From contig NW_004624855.1 in assembly GCF_000247695.1 (NCBI RefSeq), positions 2,254,707 to 2,318,706 of the forward strand: a stretch of 64,000 nt of DNA. Reading direction: 5' to 3'. Made by a program: the position numbers and the translations under genes. Numbering within the stretch: the first letter of the stretch is position 1; each line of letters opens with the position of its first letter. The notes under the pieces were generated by a model, which did not search any database, was not told the DNA's origin, and was given only the letters and a program-made list of their open reading frames with translations. The DNA is from Heterocephalus glaber (taxonomy: Eukaryota > Chordata > Mammalia > Rodentia > Bathyergidae). Of this stretch, positions 1 through 13,100 are shown piece by piece.

Positions 1-182
1 AAAAAATGGAAACAAGGCCTTTGCAAATAGGGAAGGGTGGAGGGGTTGAAGGGAGGGCAAGGGAAGGGGAAAAAAATAAGAACCAAGATACTCATGTAAA
101 GGTACAAGATCCCAATGATGAATGTAACTGTATTTTATACCGAAAATGTATCACTAAACTTAATGGGAAAAAAAGAAGAGAA
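1..182 (+). mobile_element. Squirrel-type L1 3' end fragment
   Basis: Carries the recurring signature of this window: a 'ttgcaaat(g/a)gg' lead-in, a G-rich polypurine tract, 'aagaaccaagat', then 'ccaatgatgaatgt'. The same order occurs in five other places here. In the longer copy at 32330-33045 it is joined to L1 3' sequence, which identifies it as the L1 3' UTR. Confidence 0.65.
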
Positions 183-1214
183 GAATAGGATTCAAGTTCA
201 TTAGCTCAAAAAAAAAAAAAAAGTACAGGAGTTAAAGAATGTTTTGTTCCAAGTTTTAATTACAGAACTACTACAAAACTAATTCATCATCAATTAAGAC
301 AAATAGAACACCTGATCTCTCAAGTGCTTATAAATTAAATGGTTTGACTTCTGTAGTCAATGAAAGCAAACCTCTGCAATACTTTTTCTTCCAGTCAACT
401 GCTAATAATTCCTGACAAATCAGAACACACGAAAAGTGTTTAAAAGTAACTTTGTAAATAAACTAAAAGCAGTCAATAACAAACTATATGGTTCATGTTT
501 AAACAGATATAATCAATTGAATTCCCTCCATCCACATTTGGAAATGGTTCCTTGGAATATCTATAAAATGTATTTTTAATAAAGTCCTTGTAATTCCTAC
601 GTTCTTATATATGTATTGTCCAAAATTCAAAATACTGGCTTTGAGTTCTCAAGTGAGAAAGCATAAGGATACATGATCTTTACCTGTTAATGTTAGATGA
701 TCATTAAAGCAAGAGTGCCCTACAATATCAAACAATGTTAGCAGCATGAAGGGGCTTAAAGATCTATCCAAGGATGTCAAATTTCTGCATATTTTAAGAA
801 TCACTTAGGTCCTGCTAACATGCATATTCCTGGGCGCCCTTCCACTGTCTCCAAATCAACATAGCTAGAATGGGACCCCATTTAGGAAAACACTACTTTA
901 TCCAGTTCCCCTCATTTTCTAGGTAAGGCTTTACAGAGACTGTAATAATCCTCATAACAACATTATATCACCACAGAACACAGATAGTTAGGCAGATGGT
1001 AACTGGAATGCTAACCATGTTTGAGTCATTCCATCATCCATACACACTTATCAAAGTTACTCCCAAGTCAGTAGTGATTGACCAAGGAAAGGCTAAGACG
1101 CCAAGTGCCATAAAAAGCAGATTACTGTGAGCTAATTAGTCTGTCAAGACTTAAAGTAAGAGCAAGTACTTGACTCAAAGAATGGTTTCAGCTTAAATAA
1201 GGGTTACAAGGATC

Positions 1215-1361
1215 CTGGTGTGCTGGTGCATGCCTATAATTCCAGGACTTGGGAGGCTAAGCAGGAGGATCACAGTAAGTTCGAGGGCAGCCTAGGCTAC
1301 AGGTGAGTTCAAGGCCAGCCTGGAATACTGAGACCCTGTTTCAAAAAAAAAAAAAAAAAAA
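1215..1361 (+). mobile_element. B1 (7SL-derived) SINE
   Basis: Shows 'tggtgcatgcctataattcc', 'gggaggctaagcaggaggat' and 'gttcaaggccagcctgg' and ends in 19 A. The repeated 'agttcgagggcagcct / agttcaaggccagcct' is the internal duplication typical of rodent B1. Confidence 0.85.
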
Positions 1362-1783
1362 GAGAAAATAAGTATTTTAAACCAGTAAAGAAAAGGAGCA
1401 TGAAAAGACAGAGGCAGAAAAGAAGAGTATGGCTAGAACAAGAGTCTGTATATGGGTAGCCTGGAAACGTAAGTGAAAACCTGGAGATCAGGCAGGGTTT
1501 AGACTAAAGAGTGAAATATGGACTTAAATTTGGTCTGGTTGGCAATAAACATTTTTCTAATTTTACAAACAATCTGATTTATAATCATTTTTACCAGCTC
1601 AATTTTATAGCAGTATTATATTAAAAAATTAGCACCACTAATTTCACTACTGTTACCAAAAAGACTCAAGTGTATCAATATATATACACCCCCTTGAGAT
1701 GCTTGCTAACAATGGGAAGATTAGTGTACATATATATAAATAAAATATGTGAGTAGGGGTGCATTAATCCCACAGAAGCCCTT

Positions 1784-1848
1784 TAAAAGAAGGTCTTGGA
1801 AAAAAAAATTAAAAAAAATAAAATAAAATAAATTAAAAGAAGGTCTTG
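1784..1848 (+). repeat. A-rich insert between 15-bp direct repeats
   Basis: 'taaaagaaggtcttg' occurs at 1784-1798 and 1834-1848 with a 35-base run of A and T (mostly A) between. It looks like a retroposon reduced to its tail, or a local duplication. Confidence 0.7.
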
Positions 1849-3457
1849 AACTTTCCCTGAAAACATCTGTCTGCCATGTCTGGGTTTGTGTAGCCTCTGT
1901 CCATCTGCCACCACAGACATCTACCACTGAAGTGAAGCCACAGTTTCCACTGGTCAGCTCTCCTCGAACACTCAGGTGTGGACTCCCAGCCCTGGAGGAT
2001 CATATAAGGCACTGAACTTGGATCCCTGCACAACTTGTAGTGTGACTGGCTGTCCCAGAGATCCCACTTGAAGCTGGAGTACACACCTAGAAGAATGTGA
2101 CCAGGCCTGGAGATGCTGGCTCACTACCTGCAGGTATTCCCTACAGCTCTGTCTCACAATGGGATCCTGGTATGTGGATGATGGGGAGGGGCCTTTGCAA
2201 ATGGCCTGGTTGGATCCCAGGAAAGTGAATTCACGTGTACAATTCTGCTGCTGAAGTTGAAACTGGTCCTCTGTTTTCCTGGCTGGACACCACTCTGAAT
2301 TTCCAGCTCTGGTTCGCACCACAGCCTTCTTGCACTTATTACTCGGGCCATGACTGCTTTGCCTTCTACTCCAAGGAACTCCCCTGCTTTTGGTTAGGTT
2401 AGCTCACCAAGTATGATCTCCTTTCATTGACTTAACATCATCAAGTTAGGGACATGACTTCCACCTGCAGAATCCCTCCCAGCAGCACTGAATCAGCACT
2501 CAGTCAGTGAGTTATGGAGTAAGTGCCGAAGCTGCCCTTCTACCACTACCTGCACAAAGGGCTAAAAACTATTCTCACAAGGCAAATGTGCTGACATTTA
2601 TGAGCTTTTAAAGTTGGTTTTCTGTAAAGCTAGTATACAAGGCTCAAGCTGAGATACTGTCTCTGTTCTCGACTAATAGGAAGGGATGTCGTGATTCTGA
2701 ATTAGCTATGCATCTGATACCTTAATCCTTTAAGTGTAACACATAACAGACAAGCTGTTGTGAGAAGAGAACCTTGTTAAATGTGTAGCAAATATTATCT
2801 AGGTCTGCTTCTTAACATTTTTTTGGGTCACAGACTGTATTTGAGAACCTAATTCTACCGCTAGATATCTAGTCTACAGATATTCCAAGTATATACAAAG
2901 ATATATGAACCAAGATGTTTTCTACAACAGTAGTGTTTATTTAAAAATACGGAAATACCTTATAAGGAAAGTAGTTATAGTTATCAAAGAACACCACAGT
3001 TTAAATGTGCATACACAGAATAGGCTCTACCTATTGCTAAGTCAAAAAGTTGAATGTTCTATATTGGATGTTCTAAAACGATGTTGTAAACTCCATACCA
3101 TATTATGGTGTATATCACATCTTTACAAAACAAAGAGCTTTCTATTATACAGGTGCTCTTCTGAGTACCAGGGTTTTATCTCTAATTTCTCCTGTGTGTA
3201 TATTTACTAGTCCAATATGTTACTGAAAAAGTTTGTAGAAACTCATCCCTATTATAATTCCATCAAATAATTTTAATTAGTCAATGTTCTAATCTCACAT
3301 ATGTACGACAATTACAGCTACAAATCTTCTCAAGATCTGATTTTACAATTATTAAAAAGTAAGCCTATAGCATTAGTAGCTACTCTGAGCCTATATTGTA
3401 ATATTTCAAGATTATCCACATATTCAGTTCAGAACATTGTCTGCCAACACTTAAATC

Positions 3458-3489
3458 ACACCCACACCCACCCACACCCACACACACAG
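3458..3489 (+). repeat. CACCCA-rich minisatellite-like stretch
   Basis: Irregular repeats of (CA)2-3CC. Confidence 0.8.
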
Positions 3490-4277
3490 ATTTACCAGTT
3501 AAATCTCCTTTGAACAGTCCCCTCAGTTACCTTTTCATGTCTTGCATTTCCTCAGAGAGGCTCCTGATATTTTTTGCAGTTATGAGGGAAAGCAGATGAA
3601 GAAAGCAAAGACAGTTCAATTGACAGGATACGAATTCCAAAAGCTTTACTACGAAGGCATCTAAGCAAAGCCTCCCCAGACAGCCAATGAACCAACTTCC
3701 TAATACTACTACTCTGTGTAGTATGCTCCCACACTGCATGTGGCCAGTGCTATGACACTAAAAGAATGTAGCAGAAGTGATGCTGCCTGACTCCTGAGGC
3801 CAAGTCACAGAAGTCTTGCAACTTCCAGCTTGGTCTCTTAAAGACTTGATCTGAGAAAAGTCAGCTATCACATAAGGCTAATTTCCCAGGGACCAGGATA
3901 GCATGCAGAAGCCCAGGCCAGCTGTGGAAGGCCACATGTAAAGAATGCAGTTCTTGCCACTCAGGCCAGTTTCAGACAAGGAATGAAGGAGACACCTTAG
4001 ATGAATGGGTCACAGAAGAGACCATATTGGGAGGGACTGAAGGCTCAGGTTTGGGGCCCCCGTCAAGCAAGGGCAGCAGTGCCAGCCAGTGGAGCTGCTC
4101 CAGACATCAGAGAGCAGAGATGACCTGTGGCCTGCCTAAATACCTGAACTACATAACTGTGAGCAATAAATGACTGCACTTTCACCCCACAAAGTTTCAA
4201 GGTGGTTTGTGACATGGCAGTAGACAACCAGAATAATGTAAATATTAACAATGATTATTTGTTAAAAAGGGGGTCCA

Positions 4278-4366
4278 GGCCGGGGATTTAGCTCAGTGGT
4301 TCCAGCGCCTGCCTTGCAAGCACAAGGTCCCAAGTTTGATCCCCAGTACTAAAAAAAAAAAAAAAA
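4278..4366 (+). mobile_element. ID SINE (squirrel type)
   Basis: Full-length: 'ggccggggatttagctcagt' (box A region), 'gtttgatcccc' (box B) and a 16-A tail. Flanked by short similar sequences (gggggtcca / ggggagtcca). Derived from a tRNA but not a functional tRNA gene. Confidence 0.9.
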
Positions 4367-4574
4367 GGGGAGTCCAACTTTGAATGTAGCCTTAAAGTTA
4401 ACAGTATGATTCAGACACCCTTTGCTTGTTGCAATGAGAAAGAATGTGCCAGTTCACATTTGCTTGGAAAGCTTTGAGAATAAATCTGACCAATCTAATT
4501 AATTCTAAAAAGCTCTTCAAAATACCAAGGGACCAATTTATTATTATGAATCATATGCTAGTATGAAATCTCGG

Positions 4575-4790
4575 TCTCTCTGACTCAGCCTTGAGGTCAT
4601 AGCACAAATGTCACTTGTTCCAGAAGTCTTCCCAACCCTGGTCTCCTCAATACCCTGTCCTGTGTGCATCCTCAGTAGCCTCCATCCCAGCCCTGCCACA
4701 CCAGGGTGTGCTCCCTGTTATTTGTGTCTTCTCAACTAGAGATAGAACTAGGTCCTATTCATCATCTAAAATAGCACATGCTTATGGAGT
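4575..4790 (+). repeat. L2 fragment
   Basis: 'ctgactcagccttgaggtca', 'aatgtcacttgttccagaag' and 'tcttcccaaccctggtc' follow the L2 3' order. Confidence 0.5.
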
Positions 4791-4814
4791 CACACGGATT
4801 TTGATTCAATAGAA

Positions 4815-4950
4815 GGAATGAAAGAGAAATAAGGGTAGAAGAGATGGAGGAAAGGATGAAAAGGGAGTAAGGACAGATAGTGGAAGAAGAAAAGAGAAGG
4901 GGAACAAGAGAAGGAAGGAAGAAAAGAGGGAAAAAGAAAAAGGATTTAGC
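4815..4950 (+). repeat. Long A/G polypurine tract
   Basis: About 135 bases nearly free of pyrimidines on the plus strand, A/G in irregular order. Confidence 0.85.
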
Positions 4951-5244
4951 AACAACAAAAAACTACAGTACTGCATCTATGATGAGAAAAAGAAAAAAAC
5001 ATAAGGAAGAAACAGAAGGAAATACATAGTCCCAGCAGGATAGTCACAGGCAAAGTAGCTACATTAATCACTTAATCTAAGGCTCAGTGTCCTGAAAACA
5101 GAGGCACAAATTAATAGGACTGTAAGAGCACTGTAATATTTAATTTTATTTTAAGATTTAATTTTACTTTAAGGAAAAAGTAGTATTGGGGTAAATCAGT
5201 AGTTTGCAATAATAACAATGGTAGGTCACATTTACAGGATATGT

Positions 5245-5360
5245 AACCTCACTATACACTACAGTAAGTCAGATTATTTTACAGATAAAGTGAATGAGAC
5301 ACAGAGGTTGCATATCCAGACTGTGGGAGGCCCAGGTTGGAATCCAAGCCACCTGGCAAT
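5245..5360 (-). repeat. MIR-like fragment
   Basis: 'attttacagataaagtgaat', 'gagacacagaggttgc' and 'caggttggaatccaagcc' follow the MIR order in reverse. Confidence 0.6.
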
Positions 5361-5440
5361 CATGTGTGTACTTTATGCTGCTAAATTCTGAGAGCAAATA
5401 AGTTCTCGAGGACTATTTTACCATCATAATACAAATACCA

Positions 5441-5522
5441 TTTTTTTTTTGGTACCGAGGATCGAACTCAGGACCTTACACTTGCAAGGCAGGCCCGGTG
5501 CCACTGAGCTAAATCCCCACCA
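5441..5522 (-). mobile_element. ID SINE (squirrel type)
   Basis: Reverse-oriented full copy with perfect 10-bp direct repeats 'acaaatacca' at 5431-5440 and 5523-5532. Confidence 0.9.
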
Positions 5523-5699
5523 ACAAATACCATTTTACCAAAACATTAAAATGGTCCAACTGTCCAACATGCATACGTCATTTCCATCACTTCTAGGTAT
5601 TCATGAATAAGAATCTGGTAAGAAATAATTCACTGGAGGGGAAACATGTGAAGCTACTTTCTGATACATCCATGGCTGAGATATTTAAAAGTGAAAACC

Positions 5700-5830
5700 C
5701 TAGAAACACTCTGAGCCAGGTTTCCTCAAATGTAAAATGAATATTACATAGGACGCACATCTCACTGAATTATCATATCTGAAAGATAATCTTTTGAAGT
5801 GCTAAGCACAGTCACGAGTACACAGTATGA
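5700..5830 (+). repeat. MIR-like fragment
   Basis: 'ggtttcctcaaatgtaaaat' and 'gaagtgctaagcacagt' match the middle and end of MIR. Confidence 0.6.
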
Positions 5831-5998
5831 ATGACAACCACAAAGATGCTGCTAGATAGGTAAATGATATAAGAGCCACTGAAATTAAGAGAACAAGTCA
5901 TTCTGTGACATAAGAAGTTCATAAAACATTAAATAAAAAAAAGAAGCCAGTCATCAAATAGTAAATATAGTATGACAACAAAAATACAGGCAAGCTGA

Positions 5999-6441
5999 CT
6001 TAAGTTACTTTTCCTTGCTGGGACAAAATACCCAATACTCACAATCTAAAGATTTATTTCATCTCAGTTTGTAGAGGTTTCAGTCCATACTCAGCTGGCT
6101 CCAATGCAGAGTGGCATGGCAGAGGGGTATGGCAGAAGACAAACACTCCATGGTACAGCAGGTAGAAGGCAGCAGCAGTGAGTCTCCCCTTCCCTTTATG
6201 TTTCATCCAGGCTACAAGCCTATTTATTGGTTGGTGGCACCCGTACCCAGGGTAGGGCTTCCCTCTTTAGTAAATCCATTCAGCCACATTTAGAACTATA
6301 TTAATCCAATCAGTGGACTAAACTAGTAGCACACACTTTTAATCCCAGTATCACACACCCATGATTCAACCATCTTCCAAAAGCCCCACCTATGAGTGTA
6401 TGAGGATTTAGGGGGACATCTAGACACAAGCCATAACACAA
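5999..6441 (-). mobile_element. Solo LTR of rodent MaLR (MT-like) type
   Basis: Read on the minus strand it opens with TGTTATGGCTTGTGTC and includes 'gtccccctaaatcctc'; at the plus-strand left end it shows 'gctgggacaaaatacccaa' and 'gaggtttcagtcc'. This is the layout of rodent MaLR LTRs I recognise. No internal region. Confidence 0.65.
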
Positions 6442-6484
6442 GTAAAGAGACCACAGCTAAGATGGTAAAAGAAATTATTTTTAT

Positions 6485-6570
6485 GGCCAGGGATTCAGCT
6501 CAATGGTTTCGCCACTTGCATCGCAAACATGAGGTCCCGAGTTTGATCCCCGGTACCAAAAAAAAAAAAA
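6485..6570 (+). mobile_element. ID SINE (squirrel type)
   Basis: Full copy, somewhat diverged. Perfect 14-bp target-site duplication 'gaaattatttttat' at 6471-6484 and 6571-6584. Confidence 0.9.
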
Positions 6571-8563
6571 GAAATTATTTTTATATATTGGGTTTATGGG
6601 TGATTCTTTTCTTTTTTGTCTGTATTGTTTAAATTTTGCCCAACAAATATAACTTTTTGTGATAAGAAAAAGGGGTTATTAAGGTGTTATTAGTCTGCTA
6701 TTAAATAGCTATAAATTTAGTTTTCTGTAAGGATTAGCTTCTTCATCTGAGAAGTAACAGGCATTTAAGTAGTTTCAGATTCCTTCTAGATCTAAAATTC
6801 CAGCTCTAATATTTTATGAAACAAAGGAAGTTGAGAAGGGAAAGTGACAACTTTCCCTCTTCCCTCTATCACCCACACAGCCCAGAAGAACAGCAAGAGC
6901 TCAAAAATGCCTGGTGTCTGGTCACCTGATTAGTGAAGATGGTATATTCAGCTCAGGTACTATACTGCCTTCAGACAAGCTTACTCCCTGCTGCCTGTAC
7001 TAGGAAAAAGTTCAAATTGAGTATCACAAGAACCAGTAGTGAAAACAGTCCTTCCACTTGCTCAAGACTTCTGGCATTCAAAAGTTACTTTATACACCCA
7101 GCCCTCAGTTTCTTAATCTATGTAATAGGAAAACTGTGCTCTTTACTGTTCTAAAACAGTATAGATCAACAAGTGATTTTACCAACATAAAGCAAGTATT
7201 TATTAACTAGTATACCAGTAGATAGTACTTTCCTGGTATCTATTTTAGGTAAGAAAGTCCAGTAGCCATTTGAGAAATTTCTTTGAAAAAATGGGCAAGA
7301 GCTGACTTTCATTCAAGATGACAAACTACAATGGTAAACTACTGGTTTCCAATTGAGTATGTAAGTAAGATATTTAACATCTTACAGCAAGTAAAGTTTT
7401 AAAAGAAAATTTTAAAATCATCCACTGTGGGAAAATCTGTGTAGAAGAAAGACTTTTTGCTGGCTAGGAATTCTTTCTTGGATAAGACTTGCTCAAGCAG
7501 AAGTACACTGAAACCCATCTCTCTTGCCTCTTCCCTTCTTTAGGAAAGGCACCAATGGGAATGCAGAACGAACAAGCCAACCTACAACCTTGAGAGATCA
7601 ATGTACTAAAAAAATCTGTATGGAGAGGAAATTGACCAAAGTTCAACAAAAAAACCTGGCTAAGGAAAGGGAGACATGGGAATGAGCTTGAGGTCAACAG
7701 AGAAATTTCTCAGATGAGATAAAAAACAAAATCCTCATCTTGTGCAGTAATAGGTGGATGAGTCCCAGAAAACTATGGGATCTGCTTTAGGGCAAGTGGT
7801 TTGCTACAGGGAAACTCTAAACAGTAACCTAAGGTTCCCAGCCATATGTAGGACACAACGAAGCACCAGATCAACATGATTTAATTCACTTACCTCAAAA
7901 AAGAGGCATTAGGACCTACTAAAAGGGAGTAAGAAACAGAAACAGCCATATTCTCAGCTTCCATGAGCAAGATGCTAACTGGGCATTGGGATCCTACACA
8001 AAGACAAAGGCAGAAAACAGGTTTTGTCCATGGTTACAAGATGTGGGGTACCATCCAGTGGCTGCTTGGCAAGAAAGACAGCCCTACACACTGACGGAAG
8101 CACTGTGAATCACTGGCAGATGACAGAGGTTTCAGGCTACCTAGGGAATCCAGAGAAGAAAGCCTGACTCTGTCTCTTCCCAAATCCCCAATATACCATT
8201 TCTGGCCAGACAGAATCCTGAAATAGTAAGAGAGGGCCATCTATCCCATATACTGCCATGTTGAGTTAGTATAATAGAAAGCACTTGCCTCTTTCACATC
8301 TTCAAATGCCTCACATCACTGACATAACACAGGACAAACCTTTCTATCTGGATTATAACTTGTCTTCTCTATTAACAGTATCACTAAAGGTAATGATTCA
8401 AAAATTAACGAAATTTAAACGCAGCACTAAAATCAAATTTAAAATGAAAGGAATTACAAACATTACTATAGAAAGGATTAATTAACAGCTACATGTCATA
8501 CAAAGATTATGTACCAAAACTGTCATGTCCTTTCATGTATATCTTTTTAAGTATAAGACTCAC

Positions 8564-8754
8564 CTTTCAGATTAGATCGACTGGCTGGCCTCCCTACATT
8601 ATTCCTCTGGTGTTTGGCTGACATCCGTTTCATCTGGCGAGGAGTGCTGGGGGGAGAAGTGCTGTAAAGATTTTCTGTATTTGTTTCATCAGAAAAATAC
8701 TCTGGATCTGACTCAGGACTCTTGCAAGCTGAATCTCCCAATATGCACTCTTGC
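8564..8754 (-). CDS. MAP3K4: MAP3K4 coding exon 2 (residues 41-104 plus 1 base of codon 105)
   Basis: Second coding exon of MAP3K4, 191 nt. Minus strand: a pyrimidine-rich tract ending TCATAG (acceptor AG at 8756-8755) precedes the exon, and AAAG followed by GTGAGT (8563-8558) ends it. The product reads RQECILGDSACKSPESDPEY, then FSDETNTENLYSTSPPSTPR, then QMKRMSAKHQRNNVGRPASR and SNLK. This is nearly the human sequence as I recall it (SACKSPESD, FSDETNTENLYGTSPPSTPRQ, KHQRNNVGRPASRSNLK), which makes the gene identification secure. The last G plus AA of the next exon would give the Glu of the known EKM continuation. The segment is rich in Ser, Pro and acidic residues and has basic patches, so it is likely disordered and phosphorylatable. 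The GADD45-binding region and C-terminal kinase domain are encoded by later exons outside the window. The ESD-P-EY triplet replaces a more acidic human version. Confidence 0.96.
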
Positions 8755-9369
8755 CTATGAAAGACAATAAGTAAACATTCAGCAACATATTATGTGAGTT
8801 AAAATTCAAAGTCAAATTACTTAATTTTTTAAAGAACTCTTTGTAAGACTTTTCTTGTATGTATCTTCAGCAGAACTTTTTTTCCAAAGGAGCAAGAATA
8901 CTGGTTGTAGAAAAAAAGAGAGGTAAAGAAAAGATAAAAATGACAGTGATTGCTGCCACTCTTACTCTGAACAGGAATATAACTGGGTAGAACTGATATG
9001 CTGTTTCTAAAGTATATAGACCTATTTTTAAATCAAGTGAAGTTTACAACAAAAAAAGTAAAGATTAAGGGGAAAAAACAATAGAGGACTAAAAGATTCA
9101 AATCAGACAGTACAAAAAACGGATTTATGTATTAGCTGCTGACAAGCTTAACTGATGACAGGCACATTCAGTCCTGCCCCAAACTTCAGAGCCTCATCAC
9201 CACACCAGCACCACCACCACAAGGGCAAAGACAGGGCAGAAGCAGAACAAGAACATTTCATTATGACCCAAGCAGAAAAGCACACAGGACTGACACAAAA
9301 AGTTTGGCGGGTCAATTTTTCTAAGACTCTAATAGAATAGACATTACATATCTACCTAACAACACTGGG

Positions 9370-9413
9370 CACTTAAAACGTTTAAGACAGACACTTAAAA
9401 TGTTTAAGACAGT
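9370..9413 (+). repeat. 22-bp tandem duplication
   Basis: Two adjoining 22-mers starting 'cacttaaaa(c/t)gtttaaga', with a C-to-T difference that removes a CpG and a changed last base. Confidence 0.85.
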
Positions 9414-10109
9414 AAATTTTATGCTAATGTGTATTTTAACACAATTAAAAACCTGGAAGGGGGGCCACAGTGCACAGTAGAGCTCAGTGCAGGGATTGAG
9501 GATGCTGTGAAAGAAGAATAAATCACTTTTCACTTTCAAAATGCAACTAACTCTTCATTAACTTTTTCTTTGAAAATATTGCCTATCAATTCTCTATCTC
9601 CAGCTAGTTTCACAAATAACATCACTATTGCAATAAAGTTCTATTTTTGAAAAATTAGTAAAATAAAATTTAATCATAGGATATTATCATTATGTACATC
9701 TAAAATGTACCATAAAATTAATTTTTAAAAATTTAGTCATAGAAACAGAGGGCAAATACAATTCTGAAACAATGAGCTAGAAGGAATCAATCATGAAATT
9801 CTTCCCAAATTGTATATCATCATAGTGTACCTAATCCTGAATATGCTTTATGAAATATAGTTCATATTTTATGAATATAACTCCATACTATATCCAGCAG
9901 TTTCCTTCCTGACATTTTATACCTTGTCATAAAACCAAAGCTAATTCAAAACCATGAAAAAAACCCCACTATAAGATATATGATACTATTCTTAAACTAC
10001 ACAAAACTTTAGAAAATAATTATCTTCTGAAAAATAGAAATTCTGCAGAACTACACAAATTTACATCACTAAAATTTATTTTTAAAAAAATATTTGAGAG
10101 GTCAAAGAC

Positions 10110-10198
10110 TTTTTTGGGTTTTTTGGTACCAGGAATTGAACTCAGGACCTCGAGCTTGCCAGTCAGGCGCTATGCCGCTAAGCTACATCCCCAGCCCC
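10110..10198 (-). mobile_element. ID SINE (variant)
   Basis: Reverse copy ending 'gctaagctacatccccagcc', a form closer to the generic rodent ID than to the commoner local type. Confidence 0.8.
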
Positions 10199-13100
10199 GA
10201 AGACTGATTTTTTAAATTACTGTACTTTTTAAAGACTGTTTTAGATACTTTATCATGCACCTACACACTCCCAAATATATGTGCACACAAGTAAGACATG
10301 CAAGTTACATGTCCCAGAAGCTAACTAAAACAAGCTAAACTACTCAAAAATTAGAAATAAGGTTTAAATGCAGCTACCTATTCAGGTGGCTGTACTCCTT
10401 AAATAAAAGTAGAACAAATACTTGTACTAATTCTACAGAAGCTGGCAATCTCTTATTTCCAAATCTGCCATCTCTTACAACAGCTAAGATATGTCTATAT
10501 AATTTCACATTGACAATAAACAGAAGCACAATGAAATGAAGATAAGTACCGTCATAAACATCAAAATAAGACAGCATAATACATTTCATCCTTTCTTACT
10601 CATTATGCATCACAGAAAATGAGTTAGGAAAAATGTCATGTGGTGCTACCAGGCTCTACTTATAATTAACATGAATTTTATGACAGGCATTACTCCATGG
10701 TGAAACTACACATTTTGTACTTTCTTAAAATTTACTTAACTTAGTCAAGATGGTACTCACTCTAATTGGAAACATTATTGGTTTACATTCCATCCAAATA
10801 ACAGTAACAATTAAATGTTAGAAAAAAATCCAACTTTATTTAAAGGATTTTTTAAAAAGTCCAACACCCAATAAATACAATTCAAAATGTCTGCCATCCT
10901 ATCAAAAATTACCAAAGACACAAAGAAAATATGATCCAAAGAAGGAGAAAAGCCAACATATACAGACCGGAAATGACTCCAGATATACCTGAATGAAAAA
11001 TATTCTGACTGAAATAACAGCAGATTAGATGTGGTACAAGAAAGCACCAGTGTATCTGAAGATATAGCAATACAAACAATCCAAAATGAATCCAAGAGAA
11101 AAAGACTGGGGAGTAGGACAGAGCCTCAGCACTAGTGGGACAACATTAAGCAATCTAACATACGTGTTACCGGAGTCCAAAACAAGAGAAAGGAGGCACA
11201 TAAAAAAAAAGTCTGAAAAAAGGGCTGTACAATTTTTATATATGAAGAAAACCTTAAATTCATAGAGCCAACAAGCTCAGTGAATTTCAAGCAAGAGAAC
11301 TATGAAGAAGGCTACTCATTTTTAAGTATGCATATGACAAACAAAATTGCTGAAAATGAGTAATGAAAAAAATCTTAAAAACAGTCAAAAGAAAATAACA
11401 GTTTAGAAGCTTTAGCTTGAAAGTTATACATATTAGGGGGAAAGATATTAAGTAAATGTTTATTTTTTATTTTAAAAAGTTTATATACAAAATGTAGGAA
11501 AATAAATACTAGTGGTTAAGTTCAAAAGAACTCACATCATTTCAATTAACTAACCATAAACATTCAAAACCTCATTCTGTAATAGCTCATGTGAGATGAG
11601 CTAATGTGGTCAGTTGACTGACTCAGAATGTTTACACAGATACCAATTATTTTGGATGAGGAAAGTAGTACGAGGTCTACATCACCTCCCTTGAAACATA
11701 TGCCTTACTTGTATTTAAAAATATACAAATGTGAACTGTCTTTCTGGTGCTAAACTTCTGGCAGTCAAATAAAACAGTGTTCACTCTTTTAACATAAAAC
11801 CCTGCCTAAGTACCATTCACTTTGCACTAGAATCTGGCTGAAGGAATTATGTCTTGAACTCAGTCCAAGGGAGTTTGTGTAGTTTTTAAATGAGAAATGT
11901 GTAGAAAGCAAACAAGACAAACATTCAAATAACTTAAGAGTTAAATAGCTCTGCTCTGACGTATTAGGTAAACCAAATGGTGCCTATAATAGCTCATCTG
12001 TAAAAAGAAGTTACATTAGGGTATATTAGATAAGTTCAAAAACATCTGTGGTTCCTGCAAAAGCCTTTAGGTTTTTTTTGGTTTTGTTTTTGTTTTAATT
12101 CATTAAAAGTTCTTTAGCAACATCCTTAGAAATAAAGAGGTATTTTATTCCCTTATGAAGTTCATTATTCACTTGTATGAGGTTCTTTTCTCTACCTCCA
12201 CTTTCCCATCGCTCTATTCTCTATTATATAGTAATTCAACAGAAATTTCTGATATTGGGGGAGATGGACAAGAGGCAGGGACAAAGGGAGTGGATTTGGG
12301 GTTTCCTTTATTAAAAATCTGTAGAGTTGTTTGGCTCTCAAAACTTAAAGGGAGCTAAATTGAGTTTGAAGATGAATGGTTCAAATTTCAAGAGCCAATA
12401 TACTCATAAATTAGTTGATCTTTACTACCAGACAACAGTTGAACATTCATTAGCTAACCTCCAACTGAACTGTCAAATCTCAGCTCACTCGGCTATTACT
12501 ATGTAACTTTTGCATTGATTCCAGGCACAGGGTCTCTGCAAACCTAGCTCACCTTGAGCGCTTTTCAGGATAGATACTTAGATTTTTTTTTTAACCAAAA
12601 TTCATCTTTTTTAGACAAAGGTAGATTTTTTAAAGTAAATGGTTTTATTACTATCTCAACTACAACTGAGGTTCCATGCAAGCTGCCCTCTTAACCACAG
12701 TTTCTTCCAGTGCCCAAAACAGTCCCTGACAGATTATGTGGCAATAACTACCTATGGATGAACAAATTCATGAGTTAAATAATTTTATTTTTGAAACTTT
12801 AGATTTAATCATCATCCAAATCCTATTAAGATACAGTCACCAAAAAAAAAAAAAAAAAAAGATACAATCACATTTCATTTTTTAGAATGCATTTTTTTAA
12901 AGGTTCCAAGAATTAAAGATAATTTCTGGCAACAGTATTGCATAAGTGATACTATAACCCTAGATGTCAAAAGACTATACTGACCAAAAAGGTAGCAATG
13001 GGGTATGGTATAAGCAATCATTGTTTTGGAGTCAGATTAACATGGACTGAAATTCCTATGCTCCCAATTTATTAGTAAGAATACAATTTTTTAAGTCAAG

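Larger units (their letters stand above)
1..8563 (-). other. MAP3K4: MAP3K4 intron 2, proximal part
   Basis: Begins with GTGAGT at 8563-8558 and runs off the window. No open frame resembles the large third exon of MAP3K4, so that exon must lie beyond position 1. The stretches 190-1210, 1850-4270, 6590-8560 and most of the rest hold no recognised feature beyond the repeats listed. Confidence 0.85.

Noticed and set aside
1972..2322. 116-residue minus-strand open frame with a locally GC-richer composition
   Set aside because: I considered a processed pseudogene, but no protein family was recognisable and no poly(A) or duplication encloses it.
4278..4366. Box A and box B motifs of ID elements as tRNA genes
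   Set aside because: The ID copies cannot fold a complete cloverleaf with proper acceptor stem and end in A tails; they are SINEs.
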